NCBI GenBank assembly: GCA_949317995.1
Contig: OX439051.1
Coordinates: 41,977,250-42,041,249, forward strand
Direction of reading: 5' to 3'
DNA from: Acholoe squamosa
Lineage: Eukaryota > Annelida > Polychaeta > Phyllodocida > Polynoidae
DNA length: 64,000 nt
This document shows positions 30,790 to 45,000 of this stretch, piece after piece; the stretch's first letter is position 1, and every line of letters starts with the position of its first letter. The position numbers and the translations under genes are program-made. Under the pieces are notes generated by a model. That model worked only from the letters and a program-made list of their open reading frames with translations, ran no database searches and had not been told where the DNA came from.

Positions 30790-31386
30790 TAGAGAAAACA
30801 CATAGTATTTTGATACGCTATAACATGTATGCCATTGGGAAATGTGTTACAACTATGACTTCTGCCTTGATTTCACAGCTTATGTATGCTTAATGAACAG
30901 AGTAGGGTTTATGCTACATACTTAATCTTTGTCTGGCCAAAACACCATTCTCCTGTCATTTGAATGCTGCACATCAATCTAGGTCTTGTGGCCCAGGTAG
31001 CTTTGCGCAGTGGCAATACAATGGCCGATGAGGTCCATCCGAGGCGTGGTTATTGCTAGTTGAAAACTTTACCCAATACCCCGCGGTGTCGTCCTGAAAT
31101 ATGGATCGGCACTCGCAATTTCTGACATCTTCTGAGGGAGATGACAATTAAATAAAGAGAACACCTTTGACAGATATTTTCTTCCCTAAAGGAACTTGGC
31201 TCTGCAAAGTGCATTGATGCCTCGCACCCATTAATCTTGATGTCATGATGCATGAATACATCCCTGAGGAATACCTTACTAAAATACTTCATTCATGCAT
31301 CATGTTGAAGCTATGGGATTAATACACTTCCTAATGATCTGCACGATGCACCACTGCACTGGGGCTTCCCTAGCCCACTTTATAAT

Positions 31387-31551
31387 AAAAGGGTCTATAT
31401 CTTCTCTTTCCTATCCCCTAGGATGTGTGTGGTGCACATATGCGTGGGTACTGACACATTCCTCTGTGAAATTGTGTAATGTAGTTCTTGCCATGAATAT
31501 GACCTTAGCTGTCGAAATGCCATTAAACATATATTACTCACTCACTCACTC
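31387..31551 (+). mobile_element. old SINE fragment inside each macrosatellite unit (first copy)
   Basis: In plus orientation it reads AAAAGGGTCTATATCTTC, CTCTTTCCTATCCCCTA, GCCATGAATATGACCTTAGC, GCCATTAAACATATATT and (ACTC)n. The same order of blocks appears in the intact retroposon at 27923-28210 read on its minus strand. It is 5'-truncated or internally deleted and diverged. Because it is in every unit at the same place, it was there before the array amplified. Confidence 0.8.
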
Positions 31552-31833
31552 CACTGCACTGTGGGCATGTTACCTTAACACATGAAGAGCAGGCTGTCTC
31601 TATGCAGGCTGTCTCTATGCCTGGGTCTCTATGCAAGGATGGGCCGTATGAGTGAGGGATTGAGGCACTGATTCACAGGGGCCTGCATCGGAGTTTGTGT
31701 GAGCAATGCAGAGAGGCAGAGAAAAGCAGCCATTGGTAGGTCATGTTGTGTCAATGCCTTAAATCCACAGTGGTTTCAAAACCAATGTTGAATGTCCAAC
31801 ACCATTCAGTTCTGGTCTGTGTTAAATCTGCTG

Positions 31834-31899
31834 CTGCCTCCTGGTGTTTGTTAATCCAGTAGATGTGAGTTAGTTCCAAACTTGGCCACGAGATGGCTG
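31834..31899. promoter_or_regulatory. pair of CTCF-like motifs, present in every unit (first copy)
   Basis: ACACCAGGAGGCAG on the minus strand (31834-31847) and CCACGAGATGGCTG on the plus strand (31886-31899) each fit 12 of 14 positions of the core CCASYAGRKGGCRS. They are divergent and 38 bp apart. The core is from vertebrate and insect CTCF; binding in this organism is unknown. My rough estimate is about 0.2 matches of this quality per unit by chance, so one could be accidental. Confidence 0.35.
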
Positions 31900-34800
31900 C
31901 ACTCATTCAAGGTCTGCCCAAGAAATCAACCCAGTGTACTCCAAGATTAGAGAAAACACATAGTATTTTGATACGCTATAACATGTATGCCATTGGGAAA
32001 TGTGTTACAACTATGACTTCTGCCTTGATTTCACAGCTTATGTATGCTTAATGAACAGAGTAGGGTTTATGCTACATACTTAATCTTTGTCTGGCCAAAA
32101 CACCATTCTCCTGTCATTTGAATGCTGCACATCAATCTAGGTCTTGTGGCCCAGGTAGCTTTGCGCAGTGGCAATACAATGGCCGATGAGGTCCATCCGA
32201 GGCGTGGTTATTGCTAGTTGAAAACTTTACCCAATACCCCGCGGTGTCGTCCTGAAATATGGATCGGCACTCGCAATTTCTGACATCTTCTGAGGGAGAT
32301 GACAATTAAATAAAGAGAACACCTTTGACAGATATTTTCTTCCCTAAAGGAACTTGGCTCTGCAAAGTGCATTGATGCCTCGCACCCATTAATCTTGATG
32401 TCATGATGCATGAATACATCCCTGAGGAATACCTTACTAAAATACTTCATTCATGCATCATGTTGAAGCTATGGGATTAATACACTTCCTAATGATCTGC
32501 ACGATGCACCACTGCACTGGGGCTTCCCTAGCCCACTTTATAATAAAAGGGTCTATATCTTCTCTTTCCTATCCCCTAGGATGTGTGTGGTGCACATATG
32601 CGTGGGTACTGACACATTCCTCTGTGAAATTGTGTAATGTAGTTCTTGCCATGAATATGACCTTAGCTGTCGAAATGCCATTAAACATATATTACTCACT
32701 CACTCACTCCACTGCACTGTGGGCATGTTACCTTAACACATGAAGAGCAGGCTGTCTCTATGCAGGCTGTCTCTATGCCTGGGTCTCTATGCAAGGATGG
32801 GCCGTATGAGTGAGGGATTGAGGCACTGATTCACAGGGGCCTGCATCGGAGTTTGTGTGAGCAATGCAGAGAGGCAGAGAAAAGCAGCCATTGGTAGGTC
32901 ATGTTGTGTCAATGCCTTAAATCCACAGTGGTTTCAAAACCAATGTTGAATGTCCAACACCATTCAGTTCTGGTCTGTGTTAAATCTGCTGCTGCCTCCT
33001 GGTGTTTGTTAATCCAGTAGATGTGAGTTAGTTCCAAACTTGGCCACGAGATGGCTGCACTCATTCAAGGTCTGCCCAAGAAATCAACCCAGTGTACTCC
33101 AAGATTAGAGAAAACACATAGTATTTTGATACGCTATAACATGTATGCCATTGGGAAATGTGTTACAACTATGACTTCTGCCTTGATTTCACAGCTTATG
33201 TATGCTTAATGAACAGAGTAGGGTTTATGCTACATACTTAATCTTTGTCTGGCCAAAACACCATTCTCCTGTCATTTGAATGCTGCACATCAATCTAGGT
33301 CTTGTGGCCCAGGTAGCTTTGCGCAGTGGCAATACAATGGCCGATGAGGTCCATCCGAGGCGTGGTTATTGCTAGTTGAAAACTTTACCCAATACCCCGC
33401 GGTGTCGTCCTGAAATATGGATCGGCACTCGCAATTTCTGACATCTTCTGAGGGAGATGACAATTAAATAAAGAGAACACCTTTGACAGATATTTTCTTC
33501 CCTAAAGGAACTTGGCTCTGCAAAGTGCATTGATGCCTCGCACCCATTAATCTTGATGTCATGATGCATGAATACATCCCTGAGGAATACCTTACTAAAA
33601 TACTTCATTCATGCATCATGTTGAAGCTATGGGATTAATACACTTCCTAATGATCTGCACGATGCACCACTGCACTGGGGCTTCCCTAGCCCACTTTATA
33701 ATAAAAGGGTCTATATCTTCTCTTTCCTATCCCCTAGGATGTGTGTGGTGCACATATGCGTGGGTACTGACACATTCCTCTGTGAAATTGTGTAATGTAG
33801 TTCTTGCCATGAATATGACCTTAGCTGTCGAAATGCCATTAAACATATATTACTCACTCACTCACTCCACTGCACTGTGGGCATGTTACCTTAACACATG
33901 AAGAGCAGGCTGTCTCTATGCAGGCTGTCTCTATGCCTGGGTCTCTATGCAAGGATGGGCCGTATGAGTGAGGGATTGAGGCACTGATTCACAGGGGCCT
34001 GCATCGGAGTTTGTGTGAGCAATGCAGAGAGGCAGAGAAAAGCAGCCATTGGTAGGTCATGTTGTGTCAATGCCTTAAATCCACAGTGGTTTCAAAACCA
34101 ATGTTGAATGTCCAACACCATTCAGTTCTGGTCTGTGTTAAATCTGCTGCTGCCTCCTGGTGTTTGTTAATCCAGTAGATGTGAGTTAGTTCCAAACTTG
34201 GCCACGAGATGGCTGCACTCATTCAAGGTCTGCCCAAGAAATCAACCCAGTGTACTCCAAGATTAGAGAAAACACATAGTATTTTGATACGCTATAACAT
34301 GTATGCCATTGGGAAATGTGTTACAACTATGACTTCTGCCTTGATTTCACAGCTTATGTATGCTTAATGAACAGAGTAGGGTTTATGCTACATACTTAAT
34401 CTTTGTCTGGCCAAAACACCATTCTCCTGTCATTTGAATGCTGCACATCAATCTAGGTCTTGTGGCCCAGGTAGCTTTGCGCAGTGGCAATACAATGGCC
34501 GATGAGGTCCATCCGAGGCGTGGTTATTGCTAGTTGAAAACTTTACCCAATACCCCGCGGTGTCGTCCTGAAATATGGATCGGCACTCGCAATTTCTGAC
34601 ATCTTCTGAGGGAGATGACAATTAAATAAAGAGAACACCTTTGACAGATATTTTCTTCCCTAAAGGAACTTGGCTCTGCAAAGTGCATTGATGCCTCGCA
34701 CCCATTAATCTTGATGTCATGATGCATGAATACATCCCTGAGGAATACCTTACTAAAATACTTCATTCATGCATCATGTTGAAGCTATGGGATTAATACA

Positions 34801-35621
34801 CTTCCTAATGATCTGCACGATGCACCACTGCACTGGGGCTTCCCTAGCCCACTTTATAATAAAAGGGTCTATATCTTCTCTTTCCTATCCCCTAGGATGT
34901 GTGTGGTGCACATATGCGTGGGTACTGACACATTCCTCTGTGAAATTGTGTAATGTAGTTCTTGCCATGAATATGACCTTAGCTGTCGAAATGCCATTAA
35001 ACATATATTACTCACTCACTCACTCCACTGCACTGTGGGCATGTTACCTTAACACATGAAGAGCAGGCTGTCTCTATGCAGGCTGTCTCTATGCCTGGGT
35101 CTCTATGCAAGGATGGGCCGTATGAGTGAGGGATTGAGGCACTGATTCACAGGGGCCTGCATCGGAGTTTGTGTGAGCAATGCAGAGAGGCAGAGAAAAG
35201 CAGCCATTGGTAGGTCATGTTGTGTCAATGCCTTAAATCCACAGTGGTTTCAAAACCAATGTTGAATGTCCAACACCATTCAGTTCTGGTCTGTGTTAAA
35301 TCTGCTGCTGCCTCCTGGTGTTTGTTAATCCAGTAGATGTGAGTTAGTTCCAAACTTGGCCACGAGATGGCTGCACTCATTCAAGGTCTGCCCAAGAAAT
35401 CAACCCAGTGTACTCCAAGATTAGAGAAAACACATAGTATTTTGATACGCTATAACATGTATGCCATTGGGAAATGTGTTACAACTATGACTTCTGCCTT
35501 GATTTCACAGCTTATGTATGCTTAATGAACAGAGTAGGGTTTATGCTACATACTTAATCTTTGTCTGGCCAAAACACCATTCTCCTGTCATTTGAATGCT
35601 GCACATCAATCTAGGTCTTGT

Positions 35622-36024
35622 GGCCCAGGTAGCGTCGGGAGGCGTGGCGCAGTCGGTAGCGCGTCCGCTCACAGGCCGTAAGGTCGTGGGTTCGGTTCCC
35701 GGCCCGGCCGGGGCATAGTGGTGGTTCCAAACGTCGCCGTAAGGTGTCGTTTGAGTTCCTCCCTGCTCTGGCTAGGCTGTGCTGGAAAGTCTCTCGGCGG
35801 TCATGGCAGACAAATGACTTGAAACAGGCCTGTCCATCTCTCACTATGCCTATGTAGTGACGGATGTTAAAGAACCATTGCCTCGGTAAATGTGTAGGGG
35901 CGTGATTTCTACCTTAGCTCCCTCTAGTGTACGGGTCCGGGTTTCACGCCACGGGACCTCTCACCCTTGACGTGTCCAAAGGGCACATAGGTGAGGTTAA
36001 AATTCAAAGCAAGGCCCAGGTAGC
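35622..36024 (+). mobile_element. tRNA-derived SINE with 12-bp target duplication
   Basis: A 379-bp element (35634-36012) interrupts one macrosatellite unit between GGCCCAGGTAGC at 35622-35633 and 36013-36024. The head is tRNA-like, with an A box TGGCGCAGTCGG from 35645 and a B box GGTTCGGTTCC at 35689. A CGGATGTTAAAGAACCATTG block lies in the middle and the tail is GTTAAAATTCAAAGCAA. The empty site exists in all other units, so both ends are certain. A frame on the opposite strand (35611-35844) is a by-product. The insertion post-dates amplification of this unit. Confidence 0.93.
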
Positions 36025-39000
36025 TTTGCGCAGTGGCAATACAATGGCCGATGAGGTCCATCCGAGGCGTGGTTATTGCTAGTTGAAAACTTTACCCAAT
36101 ACCCCGCGGTGTCGTCCTGAAATATGGATCGGCACTCGCAATTTCTGACATCTTCTGAGGGAGATGACAATTAAATAAAGAGAACACCTTTGACAGATAT
36201 TTTCTTCCCTAAAGGAACTTGGCTCTGCAAAGTGCATTGATGCCTCGCACCCATTAATCTTGATGTCATGATGCATGAATACATCCCTGAGGAATACCTT
36301 ACTAAAATACTTCATTCATGCATCATGTTGAAGCTATGGGATTAATACACTTCCTAATGATCTGCACGATGCACCACTGCACTGGGGCTTCCCTAGCCCA
36401 CTTTATAATAAAAGGGTCTATATCTTCTCTTTCCTATCCCCTAGGATGTGTGTGGTGCACATATGCGTGGGTACTGACACATTCCTCTGTGAAATTGTGT
36501 AATGTAGTTCTTGCCATGAATATGACCTTAGCTGTCGAAATGCCATTAAACATATATTACTCACTCACTCACTCCACTGCACTGTGGGCATGTTACCTTA
36601 ACACATGAAGAGCAGGCTGTCTCTATGCAGGCTGTCTCTATGCCTGGGTCTCTATGCAAGGATGGGCCGTATGAGTGAGGGATTGAGGCACTGATTCACA
36701 GGGGCCTGCATCGGAGTTTGTGTGAGCAATGCAGAGAGGCAGAGAAAAGCAGCCATTGGTAGGTCATGTTGTGTCAATGCCTTAAATCCACAGTGGTTTC
36801 AAAACCAATGTTGAATGTCCAACACCATTCAGTTCTGGTCTGTGTTAAATCTGCTGCTGCCTCCTGGTGTTTGTTAATCCAGTAGATGTGAGTTAGTTCC
36901 AAACTTGGCCACGAGATGGCTGCACTCATTCAAGGTCTGCCCAAGAAATCAACCCAGTGTACTCCAAGATTAGAGAAAACACATAGTATTTTGATACGCT
37001 ATAACATGTATGCCATTGGGAAATGTGTTACAACTATGACTTCTGCCTTGATTTCACAGCTTATGTATGCTTAATGAACAGAGTAGGGTTTATGCTACAT
37101 ACTTAATCTTTGTCTGGCCAAAACACCATTCTCCTGTCATTTGAATGCTGCACATCAATCTAGGTCTTGTGGCCCAGGTAGCTTTGCGCAGTGGCAATAC
37201 AATGGCCGATGAGGTCCATCCGAGGCGTGGTTATTGCTAGTTGAAAACTTTACCCAATACCCCGCGGTGTCGTCCTGAAATATGGATCGGCACTCGCAAT
37301 TTCTGACATCTTCTGAGGGAGATGACAATTAAATAAAGAGAACACCTTTGACAGATATTTTCTTCCCTAAAGGAACTTGGCTCTGCAAAGTGCATTGATG
37401 CCTCGCACCCATTAATCTTGATGTCATGATGCATGAATACATCCCTGAGGAATACCTTACTAAAATACTTCATTCATGCATCATGTTGAAGCTATGGGAT
37501 TAATACACTTCCTAATGATCTGCACGATGCACCACTGCACTGGGGCTTCCCTAGCCCACTTTATAATAAAAGGGTCTATATCTTCTCTTTCCTATCCCCT
37601 AGGATGTGTGTGGTGCACATATGCGTGGGTACTGACACATTCCTCTGTGAAATTGTGTAATGTAGTTCTTGCCATGAATATGACCTTAGCTGTCGAAATG
37701 CCATTAAACATATATTACTCACTCACTCACTCCACTGCACTGTGGGCATGTTACCTTAACACATGAAGAGCAGGCTGTCTCTATGCAGGCTGTCTCTATG
37801 CCTGGGTCTCTATGCAAGGATGGGCCGTATGAGTGAGGGATTGAGGCACTGATTCACAGGGGCCTGCATCGGAGTTTGTGTGAGCAATGCAGAGAGGCAG
37901 AGAAAAGCAGCCATTGGTAGGTCATGTTGTGTCAATGCCTTAAATCCACAGTGGTTTCAAAACCAATGTTGAATGTCCAACACCATTCAGTTCTGGTCTG
38001 TGTTAAATCTGCTGCTGCCTCCTGGTGTTTGTTAATCCAGTAGATGTGAGTTAGTTCCAAACTTGGCCACGAGATGGCTGCACTCATTCAAGGTCTGCCC
38101 AAGAAATCAACCCAGTGTACTCCAAGATTAGAGAAAACACATAGTATTTTGATACGCTATAACATGTATGCCATTGGGAAATGTGTTACAACTATGACTT
38201 CTGCCTTGATTTCACAGCTTATGTATGCTTAATGAACAGAGTAGGGTTTATGCTACATACTTAATCTTTGTCTGGCCAAAACACCATTCTCCTGTCATTT
38301 GAATGCTGCACATCAATCTAGGTCTTGTGGCCCAGGTAGCTTTGCGCAGTGGCAATACAATGGCCGATGAGGTCCATCCGAGGCGTGGTTATTGCTAGTT
38401 GAAAACTTTACCCAATACCCCGCGGTGTCGTCCTGAAATATGGATCGGCACTCGCAATTTCTGACATCTTCTGAGGGAGATGACAATTAAATAAAGAGAA
38501 CACCTTTGACAGATATTTTCTTCCCTAAAGGAACTTGGCTCTGCAAAGTGCATTGATGCCTCGCACCCATTAATCTTGATGTCATGATGCATGAATACAT
38601 CCCTGAGGAATACCTTACTAAAATACTTCATTCATGCATCATGTTGAAGCTATGGGATTAATACACTTCCTAATGATCTGCACGATGCACCACTGCACTG
38701 GGGCTTCCCTAGCCCACTTTATAATAAAAGGGTCTATATCTTCTCTTTCCTATCCCCTAGGATGTGTGTGGTGCACATATGCGTGGGTACTGACACATTC
38801 CTCTGTGAAATTGTGTAATGTAGTTCTTGCCATGAATATGACCTTAGCTGTCGAAATGCCATTAAACATATATTACTCACTCACTCACTCCACTGCACTG
38901 TGGGCATGTTACCTTAACACATGAAGAGCAGGCTGTCTCTATGCAGGCTGTCTCTATGCCTGGGTCTCTATGCAAGGATGGGCCGTATGAGTGAGGGATT

Positions 39001-42000
39001 GAGGCACTGATTCACAGGGGCCTGCATCGGAGTTTGTGTGAGCAATGCAGAGAGGCAGAGAAAAGCAGCCATTGGTAGGTCATGTTGTGTCAATGCCTTA
39101 AATCCACAGTGGTTTCAAAACCAATGTTGAATGTCCAACACCATTCAGTTCTGGTCTGTGTTAAATCTGCTGCTGCCTCCTGGTGTTTGTTAATCCAGTA
39201 GATGTGAGTTAGTTCCAAACTTGGCCACGAGATGGCTGCACTCATTCAAGGTCTGCCCAAGAAATCAACCCAGTGTACTCCAAGATTAGAGAAAACACAT
39301 AGTATTTTGATACGCTATAACATGTATGCCATTGGGAAATGTGTTACAACTATGACTTCTGCCTTGATTTCACAGCTTATGTATGCTTAATGAACAGAGT
39401 AGGGTTTATGCTACATACTTAATCTTTGTCTGGCCAAAACACCATTCTCCTGTCATTTGAATGCTGCACATCAATCTAGGTCTTGTGGCCCAGGTAGCTT
39501 TGCGCAGTGGCAATACAATGGCCGATGAGGTCCATCCGAGGCGTGGTTATTGCTAGTTGAAAACTTTACCCAATACCCCGCGGTGTCGTCCTGAAATATG
39601 GATCGGCACTCGCAATTTCTGACATCTTCTGAGGGAGATGACAATTAAATAAAGAGAACACCTTTGACAGATATTTTCTTCCCTAAAGGAACTTGGCTCT
39701 GCAAAGTGCATTGATGCCTCGCACCCATTAATCTTGATGTCATGATGCATGAATACATCCCTGAGGAATACCTTACTAAAATACTTCATTCATGCATCAT
39801 GTTGAAGCTATGGGATTAATACACTTCCTAATGATCTGCACGATGCACCACTGCACTGGGGCTTCCCTAGCCCACTTTATAATAAAAGGGTCTATATCTT
39901 CTCTTTCCTATCCCCTAGGATGTGTGTGGTGCACATATGCGTGGGTACTGACACATTCCTCTGTGAAATTGTGTAATGTAGTTCTTGCCATGAATATGAC
40001 CTTAGCTGTCGAAATGCCATTAAACATATATTACTCACTCACTCACTCCACTGCACTGTGGGCATGTTACCTTAACACATGAAGAGCAGGCTGTCTCTAT
40101 GCAGGCTGTCTCTATGCCTGGGTCTCTATGCAAGGATGGGCCGTATGAGTGAGGGATTGAGGCACTGATTCACAGGGGCCTGCATCGGAGTTTGTGTGAG
40201 CAATGCAGAGAGGCAGAGAAAAGCAGCCATTGGTAGGTCATGTTGTGTCAATGCCTTAAATCCACAGTGGTTTCAAAACCAATGTTGAATGTCCAACACC
40301 ATTCAGTTCTGGTCTGTGTTAAATCTGCTGCTGCCTCCTGGTGTTTGTTAATCCAGTAGATGTGAGTTAGTTCCAAACTTGGCCACGAGATGGCTGCACT
40401 CATTCAAGGTCTGCCCAAGAAATCAACCCAGTGTACTCCAAGATTAGAGAAAACACATAGTATTTTGATACGCTATAACATGTATGCCATTGGGAAATGT
40501 GTTACAACTATGACTTCTGCCTTGATTTCACAGCTTATGTATGCTTAATGAACAGAGTAGGGTTTATGCTACATACTTAATCTTTGTCTGGCCAAAACAC
40601 CATTCTCCTGTCATTTGAATGCTGCACATCAATCTAGGTCTTGTGGCCCAGGTAGCTTTGCGCAGTGGCAATACAATGGCCGATGAGGTCCATCCGAGGC
40701 GTGGTTATTGCTAGTTGAAAACTTTACCCAATACCCCGCGGTGTCGTCCTGAAATATGGATCGGCACTCGCAATTTCTGACATCTTCTGAGGGAGATGAC
40801 AATTAAATAAAGAGAACACCTTTGACAGATATTTTCTTCCCTAAAGGAACTTGGCTCTGCAAAGTGCATTGATGCCTCGCACCCATTAATCTTGATGTCA
40901 TGATGCATGAATACATCCCTGAGGAATACCTTACTAAAATACTTCATTCATGCATCATGTTGAAGCTATGGGATTAATACACTTCCTAATGATCTGCACG
41001 ATGCACCACTGCACTGGGGCTTCCCTAGCCCACTTTATAATAAAAGGGTCTATATCTTCTCTTTCCTATCCCCTAGGATGTGTGTGGTGCACATATGCGT
41101 GGGTACTGACACATTCCTCTGTGAAATTGTGTAATGTAGTTCTTGCCATGAATATGACCTTAGCTGTCGAAATGCCATTAAACATATATTACTCACTCAC
41201 TCACTCCACTGCACTGTGGGCATGTTACCTTAACACATGAAGAGCAGGCTGTCTCTATGCAGGCTGTCTCTATGCCTGGGTCTCTATGCAAGGATGGGCC
41301 GTATGAGTGAGGGATTGAGGCACTGATTCACAGGGGCCTGCATCGGAGTTTGTGTGAGCAATGCAGAGAGGCAGAGAAAAGCAGCCATTGGTAGGTCATG
41401 TTGTGTCAATGCCTTAAATCCACAGTGGTTTCAAAACCAATGTTGAATGTCCAACACCATTCAGTTCTGGTCTGTGTTAAATCTGCTGCTGCCTCCTGGT
41501 GTTTGTTAATCCAGTAGATGTGAGTTAGTTCCAAACTTGGCCACGAGATGGCTGCACTCATTCAAGGTCTGCCCAAGAAATCAACCCAGTGTACTCCAAG
41601 ATTAGAGAAAACACATAGTATTTTGATACGCTATAACATGTATGCCATTGGGAAATGTGTTACAACTATGACTTCTGCCTTGATTTCACAGCTTATGTAT
41701 GCTTAATGAACAGAGTAGGGTTTATGCTACATACTTAATCTTTGTCTGGCCAAAACACCATTCTCCTGTCATTTGAATGCTGCACATCAATCTAGGTCTT
41801 GTGGCCCAGGTAGCTTTGCGCAGTGGCAATACAATGGCCGATGAGGTCCATCCGAGGCGTGGTTATTGCTAGTTGAAAACTTTACCCAATACCCCGCGGT
41901 GTCGTCCTGAAATATGGATCGGCACTCGCAATTTCTGACATCTTCTGAGGGAGATGACAATTAAATAAAGAGAACACCTTTGACAGATATTTTCTTCCCT

Positions 42001-45000
42001 AAAGGAACTTGGCTCTGCAAAGTGCATTGATGCCTCGCACCCATTAATCTTGATGTCATGATGCATGAATACATCCCTGAGGAATACCTTACTAAAATAC
42101 TTCATTCATGCATCATGTTGAAGCTATGGGATTAATACACTTCCTAATGATCTGCACGATGCACCACTGCACTGGGGCTTCCCTAGCCCACTTTATAATA
42201 AAAGGGTCTATATCTTCTCTTTCCTATCCCCTAGGATGTGTGTGGTGCACATATGCGTGGGTACTGACACATTCCTCTGTGAAATTGTGTAATGTAGTTC
42301 TTGCCATGAATATGACCTTAGCTGTCGAAATGCCATTAAACATATATTACTCACTCACTCACTCCACTGCACTGTGGGCATGTTACCTTAACACATGAAG
42401 AGCAGGCTGTCTCTATGCAGGCTGTCTCTATGCCTGGGTCTCTATGCAAGGATGGGCCGTATGAGTGAGGGATTGAGGCACTGATTCACAGGGGCCTGCA
42501 TCGGAGTTTGTGTGAGCAATGCAGAGAGGCAGAGAAAAGCAGCCATTGGTAGGTCATGTTGTGTCAATGCCTTAAATCCACAGTGGTTTCAAAACCAATG
42601 TTGAATGTCCAACACCATTCAGTTCTGGTCTGTGTTAAATCTGCTGCTGCCTCCTGGTGTTTGTTAATCCAGTAGATGTGAGTTAGTTCCAAACTTGGCC
42701 ACGAGATGGCTGCACTCATTCAAGGTCTGCCCAAGAAATCAACCCAGTGTACTCCAAGATTAGAGAAAACACATAGTATTTTGATACGCTATAACATGTA
42801 TGCCATTGGGAAATGTGTTACAACTATGACTTCTGCCTTGATTTCACAGCTTATGTATGCTTAATGAACAGAGTAGGGTTTATGCTACATACTTAATCTT
42901 TGTCTGGCCAAAACACCATTCTCCTGTCATTTGAATGCTGCACATCAATCTAGGTCTTGTGGCCCAGGTAGCTTTGCGCAGTGGCAATACAATGGCCGAT
43001 GAGGTCCATCCGAGGCGTGGTTATTGCTAGTTGAAAACTTTACCCAATACCCCGCGGTGTCGTCCTGAAATATGGATCGGCACTCGCAATTTCTGACATC
43101 TTCTGAGGGAGATGACAATTAAATAAAGAGAACACCTTTGACAGATATTTTCTTCCCTAAAGGAACTTGGCTCTGCAAAGTGCATTGATGCCTCGCACCC
43201 ATTAATCTTGATGTCATGATGCATGAATACATCCCTGAGGAATACCTTACTAAAATACTTCATTCATGCATCATGTTGAAGCTATGGGATTAATACACTT
43301 CCTAATGATCTGCACGATGCACCACTGCACTGGGGCTTCCCTAGCCCACTTTATAATAAAAGGGTCTATATCTTCTCTTTCCTATCCCCTAGGATGTGTG
43401 TGGTGCACATATGCGTGGGTACTGACACATTCCTCTGTGAAATTGTGTAATGTAGTTCTTGCCATGAATATGACCTTAGCTGTCGAAATGCCATTAAACA
43501 TATATTACTCACTCACTCACTCCACTGCACTGTGGGCATGTTACCTTAACACATGAAGAGCAGGCTGTCTCTATGCAGGCTGTCTCTATGCCTGGGTCTC
43601 TATGCAAGGATGGGCCGTATGAGTGAGGGATTGAGGCACTGATTCACAGGGGCCTGCATCGGAGTTTGTGTGAGCAATGCAGAGAGGCAGAGAAAAGCAG
43701 CCATTGGTAGGTCATGTTGTGTCAATGCCTTAAATCCACAGTGGTTTCAAAACCAATGTTGAATGTCCAACACCATTCAGTTCTGGTCTGTGTTAAATCT
43801 GCTGCTGCCTCCTGGTGTTTGTTAATCCAGTAGATGTGAGTTAGTTCCAAACTTGGCCACGAGATGGCTGCACTCATTCAAGGTCTGCCCAAGAAATCAA
43901 CCCAGTGTACTCCAAGATTAGAGAAAACACATAGTATTTTGATACGCTATAACATGTATGCCATTGGGAAATGTGTTACAACTATGACTTCTGCCTTGAT
44001 TTCACAGCTTATGTATGCTTAATGAACAGAGTAGGGTTTATGCTACATACTTAATCTTTGTCTGGCCAAAACACCATTCTCCTGTCATTTGAATGCTGCA
44101 CATCAATCTAGGTCTTGTGGCCCAGGTAGCTTTGCGCAGTGGCAATACAATGGCCGATGAGGTCCATCCGAGGCGTGGTTATTGCTAGTTGAAAACTTTA
44201 CCCAATACCCCGCGGTGTCGTCCTGAAATATGGATCGGCACTCGCAATTTCTGACATCTTCTGAGGGAGATGACAATTAAATAAAGAGAACACCTTTGAC
44301 AGATATTTTCTTCCCTAAAGGAACTTGGCTCTGCAAAGTGCATTGATGCCTCGCACCCATTAATCTTGATGTCATGATGCATGAATACATCCCTGAGGAA
44401 TACCTTACTAAAATACTTCATTCATGCATCATGTTGAAGCTATGGGATTAATACACTTCCTAATGATCTGCACGATGCACCACTGCACTGGGGCTTCCCT
44501 AGCCCACTTTATAATAAAAGGGTCTATATCTTCTCTTTCCTATCCCCTAGGATGTGTGTGGTGCACATATGCGTGGGTACTGACACATTCCTCTGTGAAA
44601 TTGTGTAATGTAGTTCTTGCCATGAATATGACCTTAGCTGTCGAAATGCCATTAAACATATATTACTCACTCACTCACTCCACTGCACTGTGGGCATGTT
44701 ACCTTAACACATGAAGAGCAGGCTGTCTCTATGCAGGCTGTCTCTATGCCTGGGTCTCTATGCAAGGATGGGCCGTATGAGTGAGGGATTGAGGCACTGA
44801 TTCACAGGGGCCTGCATCGGAGTTTGTGTGAGCAATGCAGAGAGGCAGAGAAAAGCAGCCATTGGTAGGTCATGTTGTGTCAATGCCTTAAATCCACAGT
44901 GGTTTCAAAACCAATGTTGAATGTCCAACACCATTCAGTTCTGGTCTGTGTTAAATCTGCTGCTGCCTCCTGGTGTTTGTTAATCCAGTAGATGTGAGTT

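Noticed and set aside
31056-31585. Paired reading frames of 78 codons (minus) and 96 codons (plus) repeated in every 1158-bp unit
   Set aside because: They recur only because the units are identical. No signal, domain or codon pattern suggests protein, and one of the few unit variants (51706/51708) changes a residue. They overlap a SINE fragment and a palindromic repeat.
35634-35706. Functional tRNA gene
   Set aside because: A and B boxes are present, but the sequence continues into a SINE body with target duplications and I could not form a complete cloverleaf with a matching acceptor stem.
35611-35844. 77-codon minus-strand frame with CPGRAGNRTHDL-like residues
   Set aside because: It is the antisense reading of the tRNA-derived SINE head. 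Such peptides are a known artefact of tRNA-SINE sequence.
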